50,905 nt of DNA from JBGFRR01 sp041695045 (GCA_041695045.1 JBGFRR010000097.1:1-50905); one strand, 5' to 3'; positions 25,801 through 33,716 are shown, numbered from the stretch's first letter. Notes: generated from the letters alone by a model not told the origin. Program-made: numbers and translations.

Positions 25801-26224
25801 CAAGCTCAAAGCTCTGTTGCCGGAAATCCTCCGGCGCAGGCACCGCCTGTATAAGCCCTTCGGCTGAGGCTGCAATGAGAATCGGTTCACCCCGATTCAG
25901 CGCACGCAGTGTCTCAAGCTGCGCAACGGGGAAGCTCATATCCAGTAGCATTGTGTCGTGATGCGTTGCGTGGGCGTAGAGATGCACGTGTGCCGCTCCG
26001 AGCAAGAGCGCGCAGTCGTCCCGGAGTTGCTGAGCGCGTTCTTTGTCCGGTGCAACAACGACCAGCGTTGAGTGCCGTAGTTCAAATACACCTGTACTCA
26101 CAAAGGCCAGAAGCGATGCCGGAATGCCAGTTGTGTGAACGATTGCATGTTCACGAACGGCTGCTTCGAGAATCCGGTGAACGGCTTCCGATGCAAGGAT
26201 GCGATGTTTGAGTTGCTGAATCAT
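22829..26224 (-). CDS. mfd: Transcription-repair coupling factor Mfd
   Basis: With the ATG at 26224 (MIQQLKHRILASEAVHRILE) the protein has 1131 residues, the normal Mfd length. It contains the UvrB-like N-terminal domains and the RNA-polymerase-interacting domain (LKRGDFVVHTDYGIGRFAGL). The RecG-like translocase has Walker A in CGDVGFGKTEVA, the DEEH box in VIDEEHHFGV and TATPIPRTLQF. Helicase motif VI lies in QLRGRVGRS, and a TRCF C-terminal domain ends the protein. The open frame extends farther upstream to 26788, but that part overlaps hsdM and lacks similarity. It displaces stalled RNA polymerase and recruits UvrA. Confidence 0.97.
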   Translation of the reverse strand: MIQQLKHRILASEAVHRILEAAVREHAIVHTTGIPASLLAFVSTGVFELRHSTLVVVAPDKERAQQLRDDCALLLGAAHVHLYAHATHHDTMLLDMSFPVAQLETLRALNRGEPILIAASAEGLIQAVPAPEDFRQQSFELEAGKQYPFENLVKRLDALGFERTDFVSTYGEFAVRGGIVDVYPFVGENPIRLEFWGDTVESIREFDPQSQRSIQTLQAATIVANRSSHSDQPQSSSTLLSYLPADALLVLDEPALMEREITSLVDDGLVQADVWKSARAKIDSFAHIIHSSFHDTGAQALIDVGAIPQPSFNGTVKLLVQEIRSLRTRGIEAYLLSDTREETGRLRELIEEEIASGDGSTDVTLTAVSEGDADAHYVSETIHGGFILSDAGLALLTEHQVFGRIKRQGLRKRPRGRGFTQNELARLKRGDFVVHTDYGIGRFAGLERIRVHGVEHEVMKIAYADGDTLYVNLNTISRVQKYASKEGNVPALTKLGTPQWDRIKAKAKERVKDIARNLIQLYARRRGEQGFAFPPDTHWQKELEASFMYEDTPDQERATVDVKTDMEQSAPMDRLICGDVGFGKTEVAVRAAFKAVMGGKQVAVLVPTTILAQQHYHTFLDRLGKYALRVETLTRFRSRREQAATLTALSEGKVDILIGTHRLLSKDVAFKDLGLLVIDEEHHFGVAAKERLRELRTSVDTLALTATPIPRTLQFSLMGARDLSLITTPPQNRRPIETELAPFDLRLIREAILREIRRGGQVYFIHDRVRTIEQIQQLLEEHIPEARFHVAHGQMKGHELEKTMLDFLERKYDVLICTKIIESGIDIPSVNTMIINRADRFGLAELYQLRGRVGRSNEQAYAYLLTPPLSVLPRETLRRLQAIQEFTELGSGFNLAMRDLEIRGAGNLLGAEQSGFIMEMGIEMYQNIVEEAVAELREGEFKSALATPIEESMTSRGRAETVVETDVEALIPEFYVESDAERFDIYRRLYATSGAQAIAHLRDELRDRFGEYPEEVEHLLLSVELKIHTAKVGAEKVELHGNALRLTLPKPEARWFYESSDGRPPAFQALVDQFPAMSPLSPRLKQEGKALILLMTLPATDNPLHRLLRALEAVRRLGEVHTQPISELLSP

Positions 26225-26463
26225 GTGCGTTTGGTCCAACAAAAAACACCTCACCCCTCCCGCGGGAAGTTTTGCGCTTCTTGCAGGAAGGGAACGGCAC
26301 AAAGGTACGCAAAGAGCGCCGCACAAGCAACGCTTGCGTCTGCAGGCGAAATGCCGTACCATTTGCGCACCTTCCACTACCGAGGCATTGATTCTGTTCG
26401 TGGTTGGTGCTATAATGTTCGCCAGACAAGACACGAAGTATTCATACATGAAACGATAAGGGT

Positions 26464-28140
26464 ATGCCGAAACCGAAGAAAACCTCACTGGAAGAACCTC
26501 TTGAGCGGAAACTCTGGGCCGCCGCGGATAAGCTCCACAAGAACATGGACGCGGCGGAGTACAAGCATGTTGTCCTCGGACTGATCTTCCTGAAGTACAT
26601 CTCCGATGCCTTCGAAGAACTCCACCAGAAACTTCTCGATGGTAAGGGTGAATACGCAGGTGCCGATCCTGAGGACAAGAACGAATACACTGCGGAAAAG
26701 GTGTTCTACGTCCCACCCTCTGCTCGTTGGAAATGGCTGCAAGGGCAAGCGAAACTCCCGACCATCGGCAAGGACGTTGACGACGCAATGCTCGCCATTG
26801 AGAAAGACAATCCTTCGTTGCGGGGAGTGCTGCCGATTGTTTACGCCCAGGAGAAACTGGATAAACAGTCGCTTGGTGGATTGATTGACCTGTTCTCTAC
26901 TGCGACCATTGGGACGAAGGAAGCCCAAAGTAGAGATGTGCTCGGAAAGGTGTACGAGTACTTCCTCGGCCAGTTCGCTCTCGCTGAAGGAAAGAAGGGT
27001 GGACAATTCTATACGCCGACTCACGTTGTCCGACTTCTTGTCGAGATGCTAGAACCATATGAAGGCCGTGTCTTTGATCCATGCTGCGGCTCTGGCGGCA
27101 TGTTTGTGCAGAGTGAGAAGTTTGTGAAGGCACATCAGGACTACTACAAGAGAAAGAAGAACGGCTTATCGCTGAAACCCGAGGATCGCATTTCCATTTA
27201 TGGACAGGAGAGTAACCAGACAACCTGGAAACTGTGCAAGATGAATCTTGCCATCCGGCACATTGACAGCACAAACGTGAAATGGAACAATGAAGGCTCG
27301 TTCCTCAATGATGCCCATAAGGATTTGAAGGCTGATTACATTCTCGCAAACCCGCCGTTCAACGATAGTGACTGGAGCGGCGAGTTGCTGCGCGACGATG
27401 GACGCTGGAAGCCTTGGGGCGAATCTCTCGCGCCGCCGGTGAACAACGCAAACTATGCCTGGATTCTTCACTTCCTCTATCATCTTGCTCCAAACGGCAG
27501 AGCAGGATTTGTCCTCGCAAAAGGTTCACTCACCAGCAAGACGAACAACGAGGGAGAGATACGCAAGGCGCTCATTGAGCATGATGTCATCGAGTGTATT
27601 GTCAATTTGCCGACGAAACTGTTTCTGAATACACAGATTCCGGCATGTCTCTGGTTCATCACTCGTAGCAAGAAGCGTAAGGGAGAGATTCTTTTCATTG
27701 ATGCGCGCAATATGGGATTTCTCGTCAACCGAAGAAACCGTGAGCTTTCCGACGACGACATTGTGAAGATTACGAGCACGTATCACAACTGGCGGACGTC
27801 CACCTCTCAACTGTCACTCCCGAATGCTTCAATCGGGAGTCCAGATAAGAGCCAATCACCGGATTCCCGCTTACAACATGCGGGAATGACAGAAAAAGAA
27901 ACGTACAAGGACATCCCCGGTTTCTGCAAAAGCACAACGCTGGATGAAGTTCGCAAACTCAACTACGTGCTCACTCCCGGACGCTACATTGGCTTGGCGG
28001 ATAATGAGGACAACTTCAACTTTGAAGAGCGATTTACGCAACTGAAGGCAGAGCTTGAGAAGCAGATGGCTGAAGAAGCGGAGTTGAATAAAAGAATAGT
28101 TCAGAATCTTTCACGTATAGAGGTTCAAAAGACACGATGA
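26464..28140 (+). CDS. hsdM: Type I restriction-modification DNA methyltransferase HsdM
   Basis: The 558-residue protein has an N-terminal helical domain (LWAAADKLHKNMDAAEYKHV, LGLIFLKYISDAFEE). The AdoMet motif is FDPCCGSGGMFVQS and the catalytic motif IV is ILANPPF of the N6-adenine methylases. PGFCKSTTLDEVRKLNYVLT near the end is typical. Between them an 82-bp double hairpin (27811-27892) adds about 28 foreign residues in frame. It would act as M2S1 for methylation and M2R2S1 for restriction. Its stop overlaps the next start by ATGA. It is the first gene of a large defence operon and is divergent from mfd across 239 bp. Confidence 0.95.
   Translation: MPKPKKTSLEEPLERKLWAAADKLHKNMDAAEYKHVVLGLIFLKYISDAFEELHQKLLDGKGEYAGADPEDKNEYTAEKVFYVPPSARWKWLQGQAKLPTIGKDVDDAMLAIEKDNPSLRGVLPIVYAQEKLDKQSLGGLIDLFSTATIGTKEAQSRDVLGKVYEYFLGQFALAEGKKGGQFYTPTHVVRLLVEMLEPYEGRVFDPCCGSGGMFVQSEKFVKAHQDYYKRKKNGLSLKPEDRISIYGQESNQTTWKLCKMNLAIRHIDSTNVKWNNEGSFLNDAHKDLKADYILANPPFNDSDWSGELLRDDGRWKPWGESLAPPVNNANYAWILHFLYHLAPNGRAGFVLAKGSLTSKTNNEGEIRKALIEHDVIECIVNLPTKLFLNTQIPACLWFITRSKKRKGEILFIDARNMGFLVNRRNRELSDDDIVKITSTYHNWRTSTSQLSLPNASIGSPDKSQSPDSRLQHAGMTEKETYKDIPGFCKSTTLDEVRKLNYVLTPGRYIGLADNEDNFNFEERFTQLKAELEKQMAEEAELNKRIVQNLSRIEVQKTR
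27811..27892. repeat. Double-hairpin repeat inserted in hsdM
   Basis: The outer ends CTGTCA and TGACAG are inverse complements. Inside, CTCCCGA pairs with TCGGGAG, and ATTCCCGC pairs with GCGGGAAT. This is the CGGGAATGACA-type dispersed repeat seen in many genomes. It is translated in frame as a Ser/Pro-rich insertion between the helical part and the C-terminal motif of HsdM. Confidence 0.85.
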
Positions 28141-28658
28141 TCACTCAGGAACAAGCCGAGTATCTTGTTAGTCTCCCCAAATACCTTGTTCAAGACGAAG
28201 CTTACTTGGAGAGATTCGCATATTCACCAAAGCCGCCAATTGATGACAGATGGTATCTCGCCTCGAGAGAAGAAGAGGATATCCTGTTTTTCCTTGACAT
28301 TTTTCAAAGTTCCAAGAAATTGCTGAAGTTGACGCTTCATTTTCAAGAAGATGAAGCAAGTATCGGTTTGTTAAGAGTTGACTTCAACGGAAGACATCAC
28401 AATCCAGAAACCGTTACGGATAAGGTTCCTGACAAATTCAAGCCTTATGCTGGACAGTGGATTGAAGAGAGTCATATTCATTACTTTGTAGAGGGATACA
28501 AGCCACTTGCTTGGGCTTTGCCCCTTACGGCAGACGAGACGTTTGCAATCAAAACGTTTGATGATGTAAGTGCGATAGGTGAAGTTCTAAATGAGTTGGG
28601 GAAAAAGATCAACCTGAAAACAGGACTGACAGTTACAATTCAAACGGTGCTGCTATGA
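28137..28658 (+). CDS. DUF6978-like protein of unknown function
   Basis: The 173-residue protein opens MITQEQAEYLVSLPKYLVQD. It has a beta-rich middle (KKLLKLTLHFQEDEASIGLL, RVDFNGRHHNPETV) with the conserved-looking histidines GRHHNP and ESHIHYF. It ends in a helical segment (VSAIGEVLNELGKKINLK). It resembles a family I know as DUF6978, with moderate confidence. No catalytic motif is certain. It is coupled by four-base overlaps to hsdM before it and the DUF1828 gene after it, so the two form a cassette inside the restriction operon. A toxin-antitoxin or defence role is inference. Confidence 0.6.
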   Translation: MITQEQAEYLVSLPKYLVQDEAYLERFAYSPKPPIDDRWYLASREEEDILFFLDIFQSSKKLLKLTLHFQEDEASIGLLRVDFNGRHHNPETVTDKVPDKFKPYAGQWIEESHIHYFVEGYKPLAWALPLTADETFAIKTFDDVSAIGEVLNELGKKINLKTGLTVTIQTVLL

Positions 28659-29440
28659 CATGGATTGACATAGCTATTGATGAATACTTCAAGTTTCTGA
28701 AGCAGAAGACGCTCATTCAGGAACTCCCCGCAAGCGGATGGGTCGAGATCAGCACTCCATTTACCGATGTCTTCAACGACACAATAGACATCTACGCTAA
28801 GAAGGCAAACGGCAGAATAGTCCTTTCCGATGATGGCAAAACGTTGAAGAACCTGGAACTGAGCGGTATAGAAATTTCTCGGTCGCAGCAGCGTAGAGCC
28901 ATGGTGGAGAGAATTTTGTTGACATACGGCGTCCGATTGGAAGGGAAAGAACTCATCACAGAGGCAACGGAAGCCACGTTTCCCCAGCGGAAGTTGAATC
29001 TTATTTCGGCAATTGCCGAGACCAATGATCTGTACGTTCTTGCTAGACATGTGGTGGCGAGTGTATTCCGTGAAGACGTCCAGCGCTTCTTTGACGAACA
29101 GGAACTGGTGTACACACCGTATTTTATTTCGAAAGGAAGCACCGGTTTGGAATTCACTTTTGATTTCCAGTTTGCTTACAGGCATGCTGAACTTCTCATC
29201 AAAGCCTTTAACACTGTCAACAAGCTCAACCTTCCGCATTTTTTGTTCACATGGGACGATGTGCGGCAGGTGAGGGAAAAGCAGACGGCAAAGAAAGTTT
29301 TCGGGTTGGCATTCATTAATGATCAGGAGCGAGAGGTGAAAGATGAGTTTCTCGAGGCAATCCAGAGCAAAGGGGCCAAACACATCTTATGGAGTGAACG
29401 AAACAAACCTGAGAACATTCGTCTGTTGAAAGCGGCCTGA
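28655..29440 (+). CDS. DUF1828/DUF1829 domain protein
   Basis: The 261-residue protein has DUF1828 at the N-terminus: GWVEISTPFTDVFNDTIDIY, then GRIVLSDDGKTLKNLELSGI and TYGVRLEGKELI. A DUF1829-like C-terminal half follows (FTFDFQFAYRHAELLIKAFN, KQTAKKVFGLAFINDQE). Both domains are found in restriction islands and phage-related loci but have no established biochemistry. It overlaps the preceding DUF6978-like gene by ATGA. The pair interrupts the usual hsdM-hsdS adjacency and is a candidate defence or toxin-antitoxin unit. Confidence 0.75.
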   Translation: MTWIDIAIDEYFKFLKQKTLIQELPASGWVEISTPFTDVFNDTIDIYAKKANGRIVLSDDGKTLKNLELSGIEISRSQQRRAMVERILLTYGVRLEGKELITEATEATFPQRKLNLISAIAETNDLYVLARHVVASVFREDVQRFFDEQELVYTPYFISKGSTGLEFTFDFQFAYRHAELLIKAFNTVNKLNLPHFLFTWDDVRQVREKQTAKKVFGLAFINDQEREVKDEFLEAIQSKGAKHILWSERNKPENIRLLKAA

Positions 29441-29461
29441 TGAGAGTTTCTGAAACGAGCA

Positions 29462-29686
29462 ATGTTGCAACCGGTCGTTGCAAAATCTGAGAGACGCCCA
29501 ATTCTGCAAGCACCACTTGCAAAATTACCGCATCAATTTGCGCAAACGCCCCTTGCACAAATAAGCTGGTATCATCACGTGAACACCATTGACGAACAGA
29601 TCAAAGGAAAGGACGACAAGCCGACGATCGGCGTGTTGCTCTGCAAGACGCCAAACCATACAGTGATTCGGTATGCGCTGAAGTGA
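29462..29686 (+). pseudogene. YhcG/DUF1016 nuclease relic
   Basis: The frame starts with QPVVAKSERRPILQAPLAKL and LAQISWYHH, like the N-terminal domain of DUF1016 proteins. It then jumps directly to VNTIDEQIKGKDDKPTIGVL and LLCKTPNHTVIRYALK, the end of the PD-(D/E)XK nuclease domain. Intact YhcG proteins have about 350 residues. Here roughly 260 are missing, including the core catalytic acidic residues. This is a scar of a further defence gene once present between hsdM and hsdS. Confidence 0.8.
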
Positions 29687-29693
29687 GCATTTG

Positions 29694-29749
29694 AGGTCGC
29701 AGTCTGCGACCTAAGAATCGGATTCTTTAAGGTCACAGATTGTGACCTT
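29694..29749. repeat. Three consecutive perfect inverted repeats before hsdS
   Basis: AGGTCGCAG-T-CTGCGACCT (29694-29712) is followed at once by AAGAATC-G-GATTCTT (29713-29727). One base later comes AAGGTCACA-GAT-TGTGACCTT (29729-29749). Arms are 9, 7 and 9 bp, all perfect. The first and third are variants of one another. They occupy the leader before the hsdS start at 29799. Confidence 0.9.
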
Positions 29750-29798
29750 TACTCGGGACACTGAAGATGCTCGAACACCTGAAAAAAGAAAACCTGAT

Positions 29799-30989
29799 AT
29801 GAGTGAGTGGAAAGAATATAAGCTTGGTGACTTAGTAGATATTAACAAACATAGCCTTGGGAAGGATTTCGCCTTTGAAGAAGTTGAATATCTTGACACG
29901 GGATCTGTCACAGAAGGTAAGATCTCTGGCTATCAAATCTTTAAAGTAATTGATGCACCAAACCGAGCCAAAAGGACTGTACAAGCAAACGATGTCATCT
30001 ACTCAACTGTGAGACCCATTCAAAGACACTTTGCGATACTCAAGAATCCTTCACCGCAGACTGTTGTTTCAACTGGATTTGCAGTGCTGACTTCGCGAGA
30101 AATGATCGATCCGTACTTCCTCTATTTCTATTTAACTCAAGATGAGATTATCAACTACCTCGACAGCATTGCGGAAGGTTCAACATCTGCATATCCATCG
30201 CTCACTCCAGATGTCATCGCAGATTTGGACATCTCTCTTCCCCCACTCCCCGAGCAGCGCGCTATTGCCGGCGTGCTGAGCAGTTTAGACGACAAGATAG
30301 ACCTGCTCCACCGGCAAAACAAAACGCTTGAAGCATTGGCGGAGACGCTGTTTAGGCAGTGGTTTGTGCCTGTCCGCCGAAACGATAGTGAAGGCGGAGA
30401 GGAGGCGGAAAACCTGAGAATCATGAAACTTGAAGAGTTGGTTGAATTTGATCCGATTGAAAGGATCGATCGAACGCAGGAGTATAGATACTTCGACATG
30501 AAGTGTCTGAGTGAAAATTCAATGATGATGGCAGACGGAATCAAACGGGCCCTAAGTTCCGGTTCTTCTTTTCGAAATGGAGATACATTGCTTGCAAAAA
30601 TAACTCCCTGCTTGGAGAACGGTAAGACAGGTTTTGTCATGGATCTTGAGCCTAATGAAGTAGCTAGGGGATCAACCGAATTCATTGTGCTGAGGCCGAA
30701 GCTCGGGATCAGCCCATATTATGTGTACTGTTTAGCTAGAAGCCCCGACTTCCGAAACATCGCAATTCAATCAATGACTGGTACGTCAGGCCGCCAGCGT
30801 GTTCAAACACTTATGTTGAAAAAATATGAAGTTAGGTGTAGCAAGGAAAAAATGGAACAGTTCAATTCATCGTGTGAACCTTTATTTCTGAAAGTTCACC
30901 AGAACCAGACGAACATCCGCACGCTGACGCAGATGCGTGACACGCTGCTGCCGAAGTTGATGAGCGGGGAAGTGAGGGTGAACGAGTAA
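29799..30989 (+). CDS. hsdS: Type I restriction specificity subunit HsdS
   Basis: From the ATG at 29799 (MSEWKEYKLGDLVDINKHSL) the protein has 396 residues. It contains two target-recognition domains, each followed by a conserved spacer helix: LPPLPEQRAIAGVLSSLDDK with RQNKTLEALAETLFRQWFV after TRD1, and NIRTLTQMRDTLLPKLMSGE after TRD2. The organisation means a bipartite DNA target; the sequence recognised cannot be predicted here. It pairs with HsdM and HsdR. Its last ~70 bp are duplicated in diverged form at 31839-31910. Confidence 0.95.
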   Translation: MSEWKEYKLGDLVDINKHSLGKDFAFEEVEYLDTGSVTEGKISGYQIFKVIDAPNRAKRTVQANDVIYSTVRPIQRHFAILKNPSPQTVVSTGFAVLTSREMIDPYFLYFYLTQDEIINYLDSIAEGSTSAYPSLTPDVIADLDISLPPLPEQRAIAGVLSSLDDKIDLLHRQNKTLEALAETLFRQWFVPVRRNDSEGGEEAENLRIMKLEELVEFDPIERIDRTQEYRYFDMKCLSENSMMMADGIKRALSSGSSFRNGDTLLAKITPCLENGKTGFVMDLEPNEVARGSTEFIVLRPKLGISPYYVYCLARSPDFRNIAIQSMTGTSGRQRVQTLMLKKYEVRCSKEKMEQFNSSCEPLFLKVHQNQTNIRTLTQMRDTLLPKLMSGEVRVNE

Positions 30990-30992
30990 CAT

Positions 30993-31832
30993 ATGGCTTC
31001 TCTTTCAGAGGTTGAAAAGAAGAAATTAGAAACTCTCTTTCTCATGTCAGGTGGGTATGTGCTCGACTTCTCTAACACTTCATTTCAAAGATTTATTTAC
31101 AACTGCATTAAAGTTGACATCTACAATGGAAAATACGAGATGTATGGAACGTCTAAGGCAAATCGCTTGAGGGCATTGTGGGATTTAGAATCCGATAAAC
31201 TTGTAGGTAGGTTAACTGAAGAAATGCTAGGATACTGTGAGGTTCAACAGCGTGGGTCCAGTTCGTTCGACAAAAAGCTGTACGAGGAATGCGTAAGCGT
31301 AGCGCATAGGCTTCAAGGGAGAAAAGTTGACAGGCAAGAGGGAGCAAGCACTGCAGAAGATTTCTTGAAGAAGGAACTTGACGAGGTGTCAATAGACACA
31401 CTCAGAATCGACGGAGCAGTGACATTCGTCTTGCAGCAAAGAATAGTAGAGGTTAAACAATGTTTGACCGCCGGAGCCTCTCTTTCAGTAATTTTTCTGT
31501 GTGGTAGCATTCTGGAGGGTCTGCTACTTGGTATTGCGACGCAACATCCAAAGGAATTCAATCAGGCGACCAGTTGTCCAAAAAACAAGGACACCGGTAA
31601 GCCGAAGCAATTTCACGAATGGAAATTGAGTGAATTCATAGAAGTAGGCTATGAACTTGGATTTCTTGGTTTGGATGTGAAAAAATATAGTCATTCACTG
31701 CGAGATTTTAGAAACTATATCCATCCTTACGAGCAATTGAGTTCTGGCTTTGGACCAGATAAGTATACTGCAAGAATCAGTTGGCAGGTATTAAAAGCAG
31801 CGATGCATGACATTCATGAAAGGGTAAAATGA
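30993..31832 (+). CDS. Abi-like protein with C-terminal HEPN-type RxxxxH
   Basis: The 279-residue protein begins KKKLETLFLMSGGYVLDFSN, TSFQRFIYNCIKVDIY and SKANRLRALWDLE, an N-terminal domain shared by AbiJ-type abortive-infection proteins. The C-terminal half is helical with LRDFRNYIHPYEQ, an R-x4-H motif like that of HEPN ribonucleases. It starts 4 bp after the hsdS stop and overlaps the following hsdS relic by ATGA. It probably kills or stalls infected cells by RNA cleavage, but that function is inferred. Confidence 0.65.
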   Translation: MASLSEVEKKKLETLFLMSGGYVLDFSNTSFQRFIYNCIKVDIYNGKYEMYGTSKANRLRALWDLESDKLVGRLTEEMLGYCEVQQRGSSSFDKKLYEECVSVAHRLQGRKVDRQEGASTAEDFLKKELDEVSIDTLRIDGAVTFVLQQRIVEVKQCLTAGASLSVIFLCGSILEGLLLGIATQHPKEFNQATSCPKNKDTGKPKQFHEWKLSEFIEVGYELGFLGLDVKKYSHSLRDFRNYIHPYEQLSSGFGPDKYTARISWQVLKAAMHDIHERVK

Positions 31833-31945
31833 AACACACGTCAATTAGCACGCTGACGCAGCTGCGTGATACGCTCCTGCCGAAGCTGATGAGCGGGAAA
31901 GTGCGGGTGAGGGATTTGGAAATGCATAGGGGGAACGCTCGGTGA
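31829..31945 (+). pseudogene. Relic of a second hsdS 3' end
   Basis: A 38-residue frame reads STLTQLRDTLLPKLMSGKVR, matching the end of HsdS (TLTQMRDTLLPKLMSGEVR) but with clear nucleotide differences (about 59 of 68 positions equal by eye). It overlaps the Abi-like gene before it by ATGA and the darT GTG start after it by GTGA. It appears to be what remains of the specificity gene that originally preceded darT. Confidence 0.85.
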
Positions 31946-32568
31946 AGCGTTCGGATGTCAAAGAACTTCATTTCATCACCCATCTTGCAAACCTAGGTTC
32001 AATTTGCACGGAAGGGATACTTTGCCATGACAAAGCAAAGAAACTTAAACCAAAATCAATAGCAGAGAAGGGCGTTCAAGAACGAAGAGAAAAAGTCATA
32101 GTCCCCGGTGTAAACAAGAAACTCCATAACTTTGTGAATCTATATTTCAACGCAAGGAACCCAATGATGTTCAAGAGGAAGGAAGAGCATGCGTCCCTTT
32201 GTATTCTGCGCATTGCCCCTGAGATCCTTGATCAGCCTGAGATTATCATCACGGATACGAATGCGTCGAGGGAATTTGCCAAGTTTTTGCCGATGCCTTA
32301 TGGTCTGTCGGAGCTTGACGAAGACCTGATCTATGCGAGATACTGGAATCACGATGACCCGATTGAAAAGTACAGGCGTTCAGGCGCGATCTGTGCGGAG
32401 GTACTCGTACCAAATGCAATCGAGCCAAGATTTATTCGGGGGATTTATGTATCTTGCGATGCCGCCTATCAATCAATACAGAAACTCCTGAATGACCATC
32501 CACTCAGCACAAAAGTTGCCGTCAGGCCTTATCTTTTCTTTCAATCCCAGGAGGACTTGAAATGGTAA
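31942..32568 (+). CDS. darT: DarT, DNA ADP-ribosyltransferase toxin
   Basis: The 208-residue protein shows the DarT (DUF4433) pattern. The NAD-site start is ELHFITHLANLGSICTEGIL, then VNLYFNARNPMMF for the ARTT region, and SGAICAEVLVPNAIEP for the catalytic glutamate. GIYVSCDAA ends the core. DarT adds ADP-ribose to thymidine in single-stranded DNA and blocks replication, as a phage-defence toxin. The GTG start overlaps the hsdS relic stop. It overlaps darG by 7 bp, as expected for a coupled toxin-antitoxin pair. Confidence 0.93.
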   Translation: MKRSDVKELHFITHLANLGSICTEGILCHDKAKKLKPKSIAEKGVQERREKVIVPGVNKKLHNFVNLYFNARNPMMFKRKEEHASLCILRIAPEILDQPEIIITDTNASREFAKFLPMPYGLSELDEDLIYARYWNHDDPIEKYRRSGAICAEVLVPNAIEPRFIRGIYVSCDAAYQSIQKLLNDHPLSTKVAVRPYLFFQSQEDLKW

Positions 32569-33677
32569 GAATCCTTGTGGGTGACATCTTCAAATCAAAG
32601 ATGCAAACGCTGACCAATACAGTCAATTGCGTGGGGGTGATGGGCAAAGGTATTGCTCTCGAATTCAAGAAGCGGTTCCCGGATATGTATGCCGACTATG
32701 AGGACCGCTGCAAACGAAAGGAAGTTAAACTTGGGAAGCCATATCTCTTCAACCGGCTGATTCCGCCATGGATTCTCTTGTTTCCTACGAAGGAGCATTG
32801 GCGCTCGGTGTCTAGCTTGCCTGCAATCGAGAAAGGCTTGTTTCATCTTAAGGCCAACTACAAGAAATGGGGAATCACTTCAATTGCAGTTCCGCCTCTG
32901 GGGTGTGGCCTTGGTGAGCTAGAGTGGAACATCGTCGGTCCCACACTGTACAAACATCTCAAGGAACTGGAAATACCAGTGGAGTTGTATGCTCCCTGGA
33001 ATACTCCGCACATGCAGCTTACACCTGAGTTCCTCGGAGAGATCAGCCCTGCACAGGCTGCGGAATCACAGAACGCCACAACTCGAATTGAACCGGGATT
33101 CATTTCGATTGTAGAAGTCGTCTATCGGATTGAAAACACACCGTATCACTGGCCCATCGGAAGAACCATGCTTCAGAAGATTACCTATTTTGGAACCTGG
33201 CTGGGATTAGAAACAGGTTTGAAGTACCGGAGAGCCAGCTTTGGTCCATTTGCAGAAGATTTGAAGGCAAAGCTTACACGATTAGTAAACAACGGACTTA
33301 TTGAAGAAGAGCGGCGAGGCAGTATGTTTGTTGTCAAGCCAGGCAAAACATACATCGACGCTTTAAGACTGTACGAGAAGGACTATTTGAAGGACGAACG
33401 GATCATTGAGCGTCTCACAGATCTCTTCTCCCGAATAGATACTAAGCAGGCAGAGCTTGCGGCAACTGTACATTTTGCCCGCCAAACGATGAAGCCACGC
33501 AATGGAGCCAAGCCGACAGAAGAACAACTGCTGAACGAAGTGATGGAGTGGAAGAAGAAACACCGGCCTCCCTATGATCGATCTGAGGTGGCTGCAACAA
33601 TCCGGAATCTTGCCATCCTTGGGTGGCTTGACGTGAAGTCGAGCAACAAAATCAACAAAGAGATTGCCGAAGAATGA
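32562..33677 (+). CDS. darG: DarG, macrodomain ADP-ribosylglycohydrolase antitoxin
   Basis: Residues 1-~155 are a macrodomain: VRILVGDIFKSKMQTLTNTV, then NCVGVMGKGIALEFKKRFP and SIAVPPLGCGLGELEW. The glycine-rich loop and catalytic Lys region (MGKGIAL) are intact. The remaining ~215 residues form the DarT-binding C-terminal domain (WPIGRTMLQKITYFGTWLGL, RRASFGPFAEDLKAK). It removes ADP-ribose from DNA and also holds DarT inactive. It is complete and coupled to darT, so the system is probably functional. Confidence 0.93.
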   Translation: MVRILVGDIFKSKMQTLTNTVNCVGVMGKGIALEFKKRFPDMYADYEDRCKRKEVKLGKPYLFNRLIPPWILLFPTKEHWRSVSSLPAIEKGLFHLKANYKKWGITSIAVPPLGCGLGELEWNIVGPTLYKHLKELEIPVELYAPWNTPHMQLTPEFLGEISPAQAAESQNATTRIEPGFISIVEVVYRIENTPYHWPIGRTMLQKITYFGTWLGLETGLKYRRASFGPFAEDLKAKLTRLVNNGLIEEERRGSMFVVKPGKTYIDALRLYEKDYLKDERIIERLTDLFSRIDTKQAELAATVHFARQTMKPRNGAKPTEEQLLNEVMEWKKKHRPPYDRSEVAATIRNLAILGWLDVKSSNKINKEIAEE

Positions 33678-33716
33678 GAAGTGTAATCTCTTCCCCAAAG
33701 CCTTTCCCGCAGATTG

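Noticed and set aside
26225..26788. Upstream extension of the mfd reading frame
   Set aside because: It overlaps the hsdM start on the other strand, lacks any Mfd similarity, and Mfd is full length from 26224.
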